Of a stretch of DNA of 64,000 nt, positions 11,564 to 20,310 are shown one piece after another (the first letter of the stretch is position 1; every line of letters starts with the position of its first letter). The notes below the pieces were generated by a model. The model worked only from the letters and a program-made list of their open reading frames with translations. It had not been told where the DNA came from and ran no database searches. This DNA comes from Roseovarius sp. ZX-A-9. GTDB lineage: Bacteria; Pseudomonadota; Alphaproteobacteria; Rhodobacterales; Rhodobacteraceae. Where the stretch lies: positions 1 through 64,000 of the forward strand of contig NZ_JAPWHW010000014.1 in the NCBI RefSeq assembly GCF_028369135.1, given 5' to 3'. Position numbers and translations under genes: made by a program.

Positions 11564-11986
11564 TCAGCCGACCAGTTCGAGACCCGAGAAGAAATACGCG
11601 ATTTCGACGGCAGCCGTTTCAGGCGCGTCCGAACCGTGGACAGAGTTTTCGCCAACGCTCTCGGCAAATTCTGCACGGACTGTACCGGGGGCCGCATCGG
11701 CGGGGTTCGTGGCCCCCATTACTTCGCGGTTCTTGGCAATGGCGCCTTCACCTTCGAGCACCTGCACGACGACCGGGCCGGAAGCCATGAATTCGCACAG
11801 TTCACCGTAGAACGGGCGCTCGGCATGTACTTCGTAGAACTTGCCAGCCTGTGCCGGAGTCAGTTGGATGCGCTTTTGCGCGACGATGCGCAGACCTGCA
11901 TCCTCGAACTTGGCGTTGATCTTGCCGGTCAGGTTGCGTTTGGTGGCGTCGGGTTTGATGATGCTCAGCGTGCGTTCGATTGCCAT
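11564..11986 (-). CDS. ndk: Nucleoside-diphosphate kinase
   Basis: Transfers the gamma phosphate of ATP to nucleoside diphosphates through a phospho-histidine, balancing NTP and dNTP pools. The 140-residue length and the N-terminus [21 protein letters not shown] are standard. [12 protein letters not shown] and [18 protein letters not shown] are conserved blocks, and the active His is in ENSVHGSD near residue 117. AAGAGG lies six bases before the ATG. It is a single gene with its own terminator. Confidence 0.97.
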   Translation of the reverse strand: MAIERTLSIIKPDATKRNLTGKINAKFEDAGLRIVAQKRIQLTPAQAGKFYEVHAERPFYGELCEFMASGPVVVQVLEGEGAIAKNREVMGATNPADAAPGTVRAEFAESVGENSVHGSDAPETAAVEIAYFFSGLELVG

Positions 11987-12480
11987 GTCGGCCTCTTTTC
12001 AGGGAATAAGTGTGAATCTGGCGCTGGCATTAACACGCGTTCAGCGTGGAATAAAGACCTATTCGGGGTGCGGCAACGCAGACCAGAATTACAGGGATTT
12101 ATTTCCGACCATTTTTATCAGCAGAAATTTCCGAAGCGCCCAGACAAACTGGGAATCACGACAATGTAGTTGACCACCCTTTCCCCTTCCGCCGCGCCGA
12201 TCCTTTCGGCGACACCGCTCTGGGCCGATACGGCCCCCCGACCGCGGACCTGAGCGCAATTCCAAGCGGCCGTACCTCATGTGGATATTGAGAATTGCCG
12301 CAAGACGACGTGTTTTGCCGCGCGCCCCTTCTGCATGAGGAAATTCATGTTTTCGTGTTACGTCAGGATGGCGGCAGCCCGTTTGTCGGGTTCAAGACCT
12401 ATCCTGCCGACAGCATGGCAACCCCGCTGGAATAAGACCGCCGGTTGACAAGTGGAGAGTGGTCAGCCATCGCTCCGCGC
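11987..12480. other. Divergent intergenic region ndk / ABC-F gene
   Basis: About 490 bp. It holds the ndk promoter and whatever drives the ABC-F gene. Near its right end (about 12291-12434) one plus-strand frame is open with coding-like codon choice. Its end reads SPFVGFKTYPADSMATPLE and then a stop, but it has no ATG start. This may be the tail of a decayed gene. Nothing else was recognised. Confidence 0.35.
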
Positions 12481-14325
12481 ATGTTGCGCATTACAGATAT
12501 ATCATATTCGGTCGCAGGCCGCCCGCTGATCGTGAATGCATCGGTCTCCATCCCTGACGGCCACAAGGTCGGCATCGTCGGGCGCAATGGCACCGGCAAG
12601 ACCACGCTCTTTCGTCTGATCCGGGGCGAATTAGCGCTGGAATCCGGCACCATCACTCTGCCCAGCCGCGCCCGCATCGGTGGCGTCGCTCAGGAGGTGC
12701 CCAGCAACGAAGTGTCACTGATAGATACAGTGCTGGCCGCCGATACCGAACGCGCGGCCCTGCTGGCGGAATCCGACACCGCCACCGACCCGACGCGGAT
12801 TGCCGAAGTGCAGACACGGCTTGCGGATATCGACGCCTGGGGCGCCGAGGCACGCGCCGCCTCTATTCTCAAGGGGCTCGGCTTCAACCACGATGAGCAA
12901 CAACAACCCTGCTCGGCCTTTTCGGGCGGGTGGCGGATGCGCGTGGCGCTGGCGGCGGTGCTCTTTGCGCAACCTGACCTGTTGCTCCTTGATGAGCCAA
13001 CCAACTATCTCGATCTCGAAGGGGCGCTGTGGCTTGAGACCTACCTGGCGCGATACCCGCATACGGTGCTGATCATCAGCCACGACCGCGAATTGCTCAA
13101 TCGCGCGGTGGGGTCGATCCTGCATCTCGAAGACCGCAAGCTGACGCTTTATCAAGGCGGATACGACACCTTTGCGCGCACCCGTGCGGCGCGGTTGGCT
13201 GCTGCTGAGTCCGAGGCCAGGAAACAGGATGCGCGCCGCGCCCACCTGCAGAGCTTTGTCGATCGTTTCCGGGCCAAGGCATCAAAGGCCGTGCAGGCGC
13301 AATCACGCCTCAAGATGATCGAGAAGATGACGCCGATCACGTCGCCCCAAGAGGCCGCGCTCAAGAAATTCACCTTTCCCTCACCCGAAGAACTGTCACC
13401 GCCCATCATCGCGCTCGAAAACGTCGCCGTGGGCTATGACGGGAAGCCGGTGCTATCGCGGCTGAGCCTGCGGATCGATCAAGATGACCGGATTGCCCTT
13501 CTGGGTAAGAACGGGGAAGGAAAATCCACCCTTTCCAAGATGTTGGCCGGAAAACTTGATGTGATGTCCGGCAGCATGACAACGTCGTCCAAGCTGCGCG
13601 TCGGTTATTTTGCACAGCATCAGGTCGAAGAGCTGCACGTTGACGAAACACCCGTGGATCACATCCGTCGCCTGCGCCCCGGTGAGACACCCTCGCGGCT
13701 GCGCGCCCGTCTGGGCGGTTTCGGCATCGGTGCAGAGCAGGCCGAAACCCTTGTGGGCAAGCTGTCTGGCGGGCAGAAGGCACGGCTGTCGCTGATGCTG
13801 GCCACCATCGACGCGCCGCATATGCTGATCCTCGACGAGCCGACCAACCACCTTGATATTGAATCTCGAGAAGCGTTGGTGGAAGCGCTGACCGCCTATT
13901 CCGGGGCGGTGATCCTGGTCAGCCACGACATGCATCTGCTCAGCCTCGTGGCCGACCGCCTGTGGCTGGTCAAGGATGGCCGCGTCGCCCCCTACGAGAG
14001 CGATCTGGAAGGCTATCGCGCCACTTTGCTGGCCAGCGACAAGCCTGCGCAAAAGCCAAAAGCGGACAAGCCGAAACGCCCATCGCGCGATACGATCCTC
14101 GCCCTGCGACAGGACGCGAAGAAATGCGAAGAACGTGTTGAAAAGCTGAACGTAATGCGTGACCGCCTGGCCAAGAAACTGGCCGATCCGGGCATGTATG
14201 AAGAAGGCAAGGCCGACGAGGCCGCCGTCTGGCAACGCAAGTATTCAGAGGTGATGGACGGGCTTAGCCGGGCTGAAACCATGTGGATGAAGGCGCTTGA
14301 AAAGCTGGAGAAGGCGCAGGCCTGA
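12481..14325 (+). CDS. ABC-F family ATPase (YheS/Uup-like)
   Basis: A 614-residue soluble protein with two ABC ATPase domains and no membrane part. ABC-F proteins act on the ribosome, in translation factor or resistance roles. Domain 1 has Walker A GRNGTGKTT, signature FSGGWRMR and Walker B LLLLDEPTNYLD. An arginine/lysine-rich linker (about residues 225-300) follows. Domain 2 has GKNGEGKST, LSGGQKARL and LILDEPTNHLD. The C-terminal end is a coiled coil (KKCEERVEKLNVMRDRLAKKL onward), as in YheS/Uup types. The start MLRITDISYSVAGRPL at 12481 matches the family, and the in-frame ATG at 12445 adds unrelated residues. No strong ribosome site is visible. Close to, but probably not cotranscribed with, the MarC-type gene. 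Confidence 0.9.
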   Translation: MLRITDISYSVAGRPLIVNASVSIPDGHKVGIVGRNGTGKTTLFRLIRGELALESGTITLPSRARIGGVAQEVPSNEVSLIDTVLAADTERAALLAESDTATDPTRIAEVQTRLADIDAWGAEARAASILKGLGFNHDEQQQPCSAFSGGWRMRVALAAVLFAQPDLLLLDEPTNYLDLEGALWLETYLARYPHTVLIISHDRELLNRAVGSILHLEDRKLTLYQGGYDTFARTRAARLAAAESEARKQDARRAHLQSFVDRFRAKASKAVQAQSRLKMIEKMTPITSPQEAALKKFTFPSPEELSPPIIALENVAVGYDGKPVLSRLSLRIDQDDRIALLGKNGEGKSTLSKMLAGKLDVMSGSMTTSSKLRVGYFAQHQVEELHVDETPVDHIRRLRPGETPSRLRARLGGFGIGAEQAETLVGKLSGGQKARLSLMLATIDAPHMLILDEPTNHLDIESREALVEALTAYSGAVILVSHDMHLLSLVADRLWLVKDGRVAPYESDLEGYRATLLASDKPAQKPKADKPKRPSRDTILALRQDAKKCEERVEKLNVMRDRLAKKLADPGMYEEGKADEAAVWQRKYSEVMDGLSRAETMWMKALEKLEKAQA

Positions 14326-14373
14326 ACCGCCCCGCCTGTTGACAAGCTCCGGACCGGACCGCATTGAGACGGC

Positions 14374-14991
14374 ATGGACAGTGCCGCGCTTATCACGACT
14401 TTCGTGACCCTTCTCATCGTGATGGACCCCATCGCGCTGGCGCCGCTGTTTCTGGCGATGACGCAAGGGATGGATCAAACCCGCCGCCGACGCATCGCGA
14501 TCCGCGCCTGCGTCACCAGCGCGCTGCTGCTCTGCGTCTTTGCCGCGTTCGGCGAGGCGGTGCTGGGTTTCATTGGCATCTCGATGCCCGCATTTCGCAT
14601 CGCGGGCGGCATCCTGCTCTTCCTGACGGCGCTCGACATGCTTTTCGATCGCCGCACCAAGCGGCGCGAGGATCAGGTGGAAAATGACGATCACCACGAC
14701 CCATCCGTTTTTCCGCTTGCCATCCCGCTGATCGCCGGGCCGGGCGCGATTGCCACGGTGATCCTGCTGGCCGGACAGCAGGACGACATCAGCGGGATTT
14801 CCTGGGTTCTCGGCATCATGTTCGTCGTATTGACCCTTGTTTTCATTTCGTTTCTTGGCGCCGGACTTCTTGAGCGAGCGCTGGGGAAGACCGGAATCAA
14901 CGTGGTGACACGAGTCCTCGGCATGCTGTTGGCCGCGCTCGCGGTTCAATTCGTCCTCGACGGTCTGCACGGCTTTGGCCTGCCTGCCTGA
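14374..14991 (+). CDS. MarC-family integral membrane protein
   Basis: A 205-residue inner-membrane protein with about six hydrophobic helices. The family start is typical (ALITTFVTLLIVMDPIALAPLFLAMTQGM), followed by FRIAGGILLFLTALDMLF and the PLAIPLIAGPGAI block that defines MarC/UPF0056 proteins. A charged loop (RRTKRREDQVENDDHHD) lies between helices 3 and 4. Family members were once linked to multidrug resistance, but the biochemical role is unsettled. It follows the ABC-F gene by 48 bp and precedes the aspartic protease by 57 bp. Confidence 0.88.
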   Translation: MDSAALITTFVTLLIVMDPIALAPLFLAMTQGMDQTRRRRIAIRACVTSALLLCVFAAFGEAVLGFIGISMPAFRIAGGILLFLTALDMLFDRRTKRREDQVENDDHHDPSVFPLAIPLIAGPGAIATVILLAGQQDDISGISWVLGIMFVVLTLVFISFLGAGLLERALGKTGINVVTRVLGMLLAALAVQFVLDGLHGFGLPA

Positions 14992-15048
14992 CCTTTCATT
15001 CCGCAGGTCCGCCCCCTATCTGTGTCCCAGGCAATCGGGCGGACGGAC

Positions 15049-15627
15049 ATGAACGACTTCGACAGTGCACATCTGATCTATCTCATCGTGCTGGGCAGCG
15101 CGGTGGTATTCTGGTTCGTTGCCTCGAACCGCAATTCTCTTGGCAAGACGATGCAGCAGGCGGTGCTGTGGGGGCTGATCTTTGTCGGCGTGCTCGCGGG
15201 GATCGGATTGTGGGAAGATATCCGCCAGACCGTGATGCCAACGCAGACCGTATTTTCCGGCGGCGTAATCGAACTGCCGCGCGCACCCGACGGGCATTAC
15301 TACCTGCAGGCAGAGGTGAACGGCGCCCCGATCCGCTTTGTAGTCGATACCGGTGCCAGCCAGGTCGTGCTGAGCCAGGAGGACGCGACGGCGGCCGGGC
15401 TAAAACCCGAAACGTTGAACTATTTCGGTACGGCCAACACGGCGAACGGTATTGTGCGCACGGCGGCGGTACGGCTCGACAGCTTTGTCGTGGGTGACAT
15501 GCGCGACACCAACTTACGCGCGGTGGTCAATGAGGGCGAACTGTTCGAGTCTCTGCTCGGCATGACCTACTTACAACGCTTTTCCAATATCCAGATCGCC
15601 GATGGTCGGTTGGTGCTCACGCGCTGA
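15049..15627 (+). CDS. Membrane-anchored clan AA aspartic protease (TIGR02281-type)
   Basis: A 192-residue protein with two N-terminal membrane helices (LIYLIVLGSAVVFWFV and AVLWGLIFVGVLAGIGLW) and a retropepsin-like domain facing the periplasm. The active-site triad is FVVDTGASQVVLS (Asp-Thr-Gly). Later blocks match the family: YFGTANTANGIVRTAAVRLD, MRDTNLRAVV and LLGMTYLQRF. Such single-domain proteases dimerise; substrates are unknown. The start at 15049 (MNDFDSAHLIY) is preferred over 15022, which only adds a short unrelated lead. Confidence 0.85.
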   Translation: MNDFDSAHLIYLIVLGSAVVFWFVASNRNSLGKTMQQAVLWGLIFVGVLAGIGLWEDIRQTVMPTQTVFSGGVIELPRAPDGHYYLQAEVNGAPIRFVVDTGASQVVLSQEDATAAGLKPETLNYFGTANTANGIVRTAAVRLDSFVVGDMRDTNLRAVVNEGELFESLLGMTYLQRFSNIQIADGRLVLTR

Positions 15628-15784
15628 GGAGCTTCGCGCAAAGCCAAAGCCAGAGGTTTGAAGCGCAGCACTCCCCCTTCCCCGCGTCACCCTGCCACAG
15701 GCTCATTTGACCCGTGTCAATGCCGCGTTCGCTTGGGGCTTGTACGCTGGAGATTGGAAACACGCGATCTCAAGGATTCATGCC

Positions 15785-16216
15785 ATGCGCTTTCTGCCTA
15801 CCATCGCCCTTTGCACTGCCGCCGCCCTGCCTGCCGCCGCACAGGAGGCTCCGAACCAGCTCGTCACCGTCATCACCAGCGAAAATGCCCAGACCCAGCT
15901 AATGGGAATGGTGTTGACCATGCAATCCGTCCGCGCTGGCGCGCAGGCGCATATGCTGCTTTGTGGCCCGGCTGGCGATCTGGCATTGAAAGCCGCGCCC
16001 GAAGCCGCGACGACAGCACAGCCTCCGATGGGGATGAGCCCCCAAGGCCTGATGCAAAAGATCATGGAAACCGGTGCCAAAGTCGAAGTCTGTGCGCTCT
16101 ACCTGCCCGGCAAGGGCGCGGATACGACCGTCCTGCTGGATGGTATCACCGTAGCCGCACCGTCGGCGATGGCCGCGCTGCTGATGTCCAAGGACGCCCG
16201 CGTCCTGTCATTTTGA
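15785..16216 (+). CDS. Exported DsrE-like protein
   Basis: A 143-residue periplasmic protein with a clear signal peptide (MRFLPTIALCTAAALPAAAQ). The mature part looks like the DsrE/DsrF-like fold used in sulfur-handling proteins: LLCGPAGDLAL, then VEVCALYLPGKG with a conserved cysteine, and a C-terminal LLDGITVAAPSAMAALL. It lies 15 bp upstream of an exported rhodanese-like protein with a strong ribosome site between them, so the two are almost certainly one operon. A joint role in periplasmic sulfane-sulfur transfer is a reasonable inference; no sox or dsr genes are nearby. The start at 15785 puts the signal peptide at the N-terminus, unlike the ATG at 15707. Confidence 0.75.
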   Translation: MRFLPTIALCTAAALPAAAQEAPNQLVTVITSENAQTQLMGMVLTMQSVRAGAQAHMLLCGPAGDLALKAAPEAATTAQPPMGMSPQGLMQKIMETGAKVEVCALYLPGKGADTTVLLDGITVAAPSAMAALLMSKDARVLSF

Positions 16217-16231
16217 ACCTGAGGAGGATTT

Positions 16232-16822
16232 ATGATGATCCGTCAAACGTTTTTGGCCGCGCTGATCGCGACCAGCTTTGCCGCGCCCGGTCTTGCCGCC
16301 GACGCGCCTGAGAACCCAGCTTACCAGACCGAGTGGGGGCTCTACCTGACCTCTCGCGAAGCGTTCGAGATGAAACAAGAGCAGGGCGACCGGGTGCTCT
16401 TTGTCGATGTGCGCGAACCCATTGAAATCATGTTCACCGGCTGGACTGACATCGTGGACGTCAACGTACCCTACATGCTGGTCGACCCGACCGCATGGAA
16501 CCCCGACAAACCTGTCTTGCAGATGCAGAAGAACCCCGAATTCGCCGCAGGCGTTGCCGCTGCCATGCAGGCGCGCGGCCTGACTGCGGATTCTCCGGTG
16601 ATCGTGATGTGTCGCTCGGGCGGAACACGCGGCGCGCCGTCGGCCAAGGCATTGGCACCTTTGGGACTGACCCAGGTCTATGTGGTGGTCGACGGGTTCG
16701 AGGGGGGCACGCTCAAGGAAGATCCGCGCGGGCCCTGGCGGCTGAAAAACGGCTGGAAGAACAGCAATCTGCCCTGGAGTTACAAGCTGGACAAAGACAA
16801 GATTCCGCTGCGCACCGAGTGA
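16232..16822 (+). CDS. Exported rhodanese-like protein
   Basis: A 196-residue periplasmic protein. A signal peptide (MMIRQTFLAALIATSFAAPGLA) is followed by a single rhodanese domain with VLFVDVREPIE and an active-site loop CRSGGTR, where the cysteine would carry sulfane sulfur. An insert (VDPTAWNPDKPVLQMQKNPEF) between these blocks is longer than in minimal rhodaneses. The C-terminal LPWSYKLDKDKIPLRTE is hydrophilic. GAGGAGG lies just before the ATG. Paired with the DsrE-like gene upstream. Its stop is 31 bp from the convergent holC stop. Confidence 0.85.
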   Translation: MMIRQTFLAALIATSFAAPGLAADAPENPAYQTEWGLYLTSREAFEMKQEQGDRVLFVDVREPIEIMFTGWTDIVDVNVPYMLVDPTAWNPDKPVLQMQKNPEFAAGVAAAMQARGLTADSPVIVMCRSGGTRGAPSAKALAPLGLTQVYVVVDGFEGGTLKEDPRGPWRLKNGWKNSNLPWSYKLDKDKIPLRTE

Positions 16823-16853
16823 CTGAACAAGCTGGAGGCGCCGCGGCTGCCCG

Positions 16854-17330
16854 TCATGACGAAGGGGCCGGGTTTTTCTCGGCCTTCTTCTCCCAACGCC
16901 CGCTTTCCTCGGACCAGTATTGCGCGGCGCAGCCTGCGTCTGTCAGCGTTTTCCACTGTCCGCGTGCCACGTCCACCGCCGCGATGTCGTTTCCGTCAAA
17001 CAGCACGCAGACACGCGACAACGCCGCCACTTCCTCGGCCGTGACATCGGCCCCATCCACCGCCATCAGGCAGACCGCGCCATTGGGCAGGTCGGTCTGC
17101 GTCGTCAGCAGGATCGGTTGATCGGCCGCGTGCGGCGCGCTGGCCAGACCGTGGGCCAGAAACCCGTCATCGGGTCCCTGCCACAGCTTTTCGTCCAGCC
17201 ATTCCATGCGCGCCTGCGACGCACCGCGCACCGCCACGCGCCAGCCAGCCTGCCGCGCCTTGCCCAGAAGGACAGGCAGCGTGGCCTCCAGCGGCTGACG
17301 CGTCAGGTGATAGAAATAGGCCGCCCCCAT
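16854..17330 (-). CDS. holC: DNA polymerase III chi subunit
   Basis: A 158-residue protein of the clamp-loader-associated chi family, which links the replisome to SSB. Family features are the start MGAAYFYHLTRQPLEATLPVLLGKARQAGWRV, then LDEKLWQ...FLAHGLA, the Q-P-I-L-L-T block and FDGND in the C-terminal half. The frame is open further upstream, but the true start at 17330 overlaps the pepA TGA by one base (TGATG), which implies translational coupling. pepA-holC is a common alphaproteobacterial pair. The end (RWEKKAEKNPAPSS) is variable. Confidence 0.9.
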   Translation of the reverse strand: MGAAYFYHLTRQPLEATLPVLLGKARQAGWRVAVRGASQARMEWLDEKLWQGPDDGFLAHGLASAPHAADQPILLTTQTDLPNGAVCLMAVDGADVTAEEVAALSRVCVLFDGNDIAAVDVARGQWKTLTDAGCAAQYWSEESGRWEKKAEKNPAPSS

Positions 17331-18802
17331 CAATCGCCTTCCAGCATGTCCGCCACCAGCCGGTTGAGCGCCATGACACCCCAGCCGCTCGCCCCCTTGG
17401 GCGCATGCGGCGTGTCGGATTTGACCGATGCCGTGCCGGCGATATCCAAGTGTATCCAAGGCAAATCATCTTTGACGAATCGCTTGAGGAATTGCGCCGC
17501 GGTGATCGACCCGGCGGGGCGGCCACCGACATTCTTCATGTCAGCAATCTGACTTTTCAGCATGTCGTCATAGGCTTGGCCCATCGGCATACGCCATGCG
17601 CCTTCGCCTTCGGCCTCTGCGGCCTTGAGGAAATCGCGCGACAGGGCGTCGTCATTACTGAAAACGCCCGCGTTTTCATGCCCCAGAGCGATGATGATCG
17701 CGCCGGTCAGGGTCGCCAGGTCGATCATGGCGCGCGGCGAGAACTGTTGCTGTGCGTACCACATGACATCCGCCAGAACCAAACGGCCTTCGGCGTCCGT
17801 GTTGATCACCTCGACTGTGTCACCCTTCATCGACGTGACCACGTCGCCGGGGCGCGTCGCCCGGTCAGAGGGCATGTTCTCCACCAGCCCGACCAGACCC
17901 ACCACATTGGCCTTGGCCTTGCGCCGGGCCAGCGTGTGCATGACGCCGGTGACAACGCCCGCACCGCCCATATCCATGGTCATGTCTTCCATGCCGGCAG
18001 CTGGTTTCAGGCTGATCCCGCCCGTGTCGAACACCACGCCCTTGCCGACCAGCGCCAGCGGGGCATCGCCCTTCTTGCCCCCGGCCCATTCCATCACCGC
18101 AACCTTCGTCGGGCTGGCACTGCCCTGCCCAACCGATAGCAGGCAACCCATGCCGAGCTTTTCCAGCTCCGGCTCTTCCAGCACAGTGATCTTGAGGCCG
18201 AGCCCCTCCATCTCCTTGATCCGGTTGGAAAATTCGGTGGTGGTCAGGTGGTTGGCCGGTTCGCTCACCAGATCGCGGGTCAGGAACACACCTTCGGCCA
18301 CGGCCGTGGCGGCCTCGGCGTCGGTCTTAATCGCGGCGGGGTCCTTGACCATCATCGTCACGCTGGCGTTTTCCTCGTCCTTCTTTGTCTTGTGCGCGGT
18401 AAAGTCGTAGGCACGCAGAACGACACCCAACGCCAGATCGACCGGGCGGCGGGTCTGACCGGCCAGCACCAGCAGCGGCGCGGTTCCCTTCAACTTGCCC
18501 AGGGCGACGCCGGCCTTGCGGGCCTCATCCGGCTTTGCGCCCCGCTCGACGCAGACGATATCGACCGCCTCGGCGGCCAAGCCCGTTGGCCAAGCCAGCG
18601 TCTTGACCTCTCCCGGTTTCATTTTTTCCAGAGCGCCGCCCTCGATCATCCGGGCCAGCGCGCCCTTGGTCAGCTTGTTCACGCGTCGCGCGCCGGGGTC
18701 CATCTTGCCGTCTTTGCCGATCAGAACCGCGACGCGCCCTTTGGCCGCTTCGATCTGGTCAATGTCTGTTTCGATGTAATTTACGGTTACCGGCGTTGTC
18801 AT
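17330..18802 (-). CDS. pepA: Leucyl aminopeptidase (M17)
   Basis: A 490-residue cytosolic dizinc aminopeptidase that removes N-terminal residues during peptide turnover. The family hallmark NTDAEGRL is present, along with the metal-binding segments LVGKGVVFDTGGISLKPAAGMEDMTMDMGGA and the C-terminal IHLDIAGT. The ATG at 18802 has AAGGAG six bases upstream. The open frame extends to 19081, but that part is not family-like. In other bacteria PepA also has DNA-binding roles; nothing here tests that. Coupled to holC and divergent from lptF. Confidence 0.96.
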   Translation of the reverse strand: MTTPVTVNYIETDIDQIEAAKGRVAVLIGKDGKMDPGARRVNKLTKGALARMIEGGALEKMKPGEVKTLAWPTGLAAEAVDIVCVERGAKPDEARKAGVALGKLKGTAPLLVLAGQTRRPVDLALGVVLRAYDFTAHKTKKDEENASVTMMVKDPAAIKTDAEAATAVAEGVFLTRDLVSEPANHLTTTEFSNRIKEMEGLGLKITVLEEPELEKLGMGCLLSVGQGSASPTKVAVMEWAGGKKGDAPLALVGKGVVFDTGGISLKPAAGMEDMTMDMGGAGVVTGVMHTLARRKAKANVVGLVGLVENMPSDRATRPGDVVTSMKGDTVEVINTDAEGRLVLADVMWYAQQQFSPRAMIDLATLTGAIIIALGHENAGVFSNDDALSRDFLKAAEAEGEGAWRMPMGQAYDDMLKSQIADMKNVGGRPAGSITAAQFLKRFVKDDLPWIHLDIAGTASVKSDTPHAPKGASGWGVMALNRLVADMLEGD

Positions 18803-19167
18803 GTGGCACTCCTTGGAAGGCTGTTTTCCCAGACCTAGCGCGAATGGCGGGCTGGCTGAAAGGCCAAAATCAGCCACCTTGCCGGGCTTTGTGCCATCTG
18901 AGATGGCCGGGATCGCGTCGCAAGTCACCAGCAAGAGCGCCTCTAATCCCCCGATTACCGCCTGCCGCGCGCTGAACGCGCGCATCCCGGACGTGCCAAT
19001 GCGATTTTCCGGGGACACCATGCACGGCGGCAGGCCGGGCTTTCCCTCACTTTTCTCCTTGGTGAACGCTGCGCTGGCCAACCCTTGCCGACAGGTACAG
19101 TTAACAGTTTTCCCTGCTTACCAATTGCGATACCGTGCCGCAAAATATGGGGTAACGGGGGGCAGAT
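18803..19167. other. Divergent intergenic region pepA / lptF
   Basis: About 365 bp between divergent starts. It must hold the pepA-holC promoter and the promoter of the lpt-surA-pdxA-rsmA operon, but I see no convincing operator. A G-rich stretch (19153-19162) precedes the GTG start of lptF and is the likely ribosome site. Confidence 0.4.
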
Positions 19168-20310
19168 GTGACCAGATTCGACAGATATATGCTGTCGCAA
19201 TTCATGGTGCTGTTTGGGTTCTTCGCACTGGTTCTGGTTTCGATCTTCTGGATCAACAAGGCCGTGCGCATGTTTGACAGGCTGATCAGTGACGGCCAGT
19301 CGGCGTGGATCTTTCTGGAGTTTACCGCGCTGACCCTTCCGGGGGTAATTGGTGTGGTGTTGCCCATCGCCGCCTTCGCGGGCGCGGTTTATGTCACCAA
19401 CCGGCTGAGTACCGAGAGCGAATTGACCGTAATGCAGGCAACAGGCTATTCGCCCTGGCGTATGGCACGTCCGGTCTTGTTCTACGGGATCATCATCGCA
19501 TTGATGATGTCGCTATTGGCGCACTTCCTGATCCCGGCCAGCCTGCATCAATTGGAGATGCGCAAAGCCGAGGTGTCGCGCAACGTCACGGCGAAGTTCC
19601 TGACCGAGGGCGAGTTCCTGCATCCTGCATCCGGTGTCACCTTCTACATCCGCGAAATCACCACCGAAGGAGAATTGCGCAACGTTTTCCTGTCGGATCG
19701 GCGCGATCCCGAGAACGTCGTCACCTATACGTCTACCCGCGCCTTTCTGGTGCGCGAGGGGGGCAGTACCAAGCTGGTGATGTTGGAAGGGTTGGCCCAG
19801 ACCCTGCGCCGAGATGGCTTGCGGCTCTTTACCACGCATTTCGACGATTTTTCTTATGACATCAGTCCGCTCATCACCCAGAATCGGGCCGATCCGGATG
19901 CCATCGGCTTTGCCAGCACGCAAGAACTGATCCGCGCGCCCGAGGTGGTGGCCGAACGAAATAACGCCACGTTGCCCATGGTGCTGCAGGAGTTGCACAA
20001 CCGGTTCACGCAGCCGTTGATGTGCATAATTGCCGGGCTGATCGGCTTTGCCACCCTGCTGCTGGGGGGGTACAGCCGGTTCGGCGTCTGGCGGCAGATC
20101 ATCACCGCCTTCGTACTGCTGGTCGGAATCAAGATGATCGAGGGGGCGGTAGCCGGGCCGGTCCTGTCCAGCGCGTCCATGTGGCCGCTTCTCTATCTAC
20201 CATCGCTTTGCGGCTTTGCACTCAGCAGTGTGCTGCTGCACCTGGCTGCCAATCCCGTCATCCTGCGGCGCCTGTCAGGCCGATACAATCGGGCGGAGGG
20301 CGCGGCATGA
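19168..20310 (+). CDS. lptF: LPS export ABC transporter permease LptF
   Basis: A 380-residue inner-membrane half of the LptB2FG complex, which extracts LPS from the inner membrane and passes it to LptC. Six membrane helices are expected: helix 1 at FMVLFGFFALVLVSIFWI, a group around ALTLPGVIGVVLPIAAFAGAVYV, a large periplasmic jellyroll (about residues 130-270) and a C-terminal helix cluster. The conserved MQATGYSPWRMARP coupling segment is present. The start is GTG with a G-rich ribosome site. The stop overlaps the lptG start (ATGA), beginning the chain of overlaps that runs to the MobA-like gene. Confidence 0.92.
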   Translation: MTRFDRYMLSQFMVLFGFFALVLVSIFWINKAVRMFDRLISDGQSAWIFLEFTALTLPGVIGVVLPIAAFAGAVYVTNRLSTESELTVMQATGYSPWRMARPVLFYGIIIALMMSLLAHFLIPASLHQLEMRKAEVSRNVTAKFLTEGEFLHPASGVTFYIREITTEGELRNVFLSDRRDPENVVTYTSTRAFLVREGGSTKLVMLEGLAQTLRRDGLRLFTTHFDDFSYDISPLITQNRADPDAIGFASTQELIRAPEVVAERNNATLPMVLQELHNRFTQPLMCIIAGLIGFATLLLGGYSRFGVWRQIITAFVLLVGIKMIEGAVAGPVLSSASMWPLLYLPSLCGFALSSVLLHLAANPVILRRLSGRYNRAEGAA

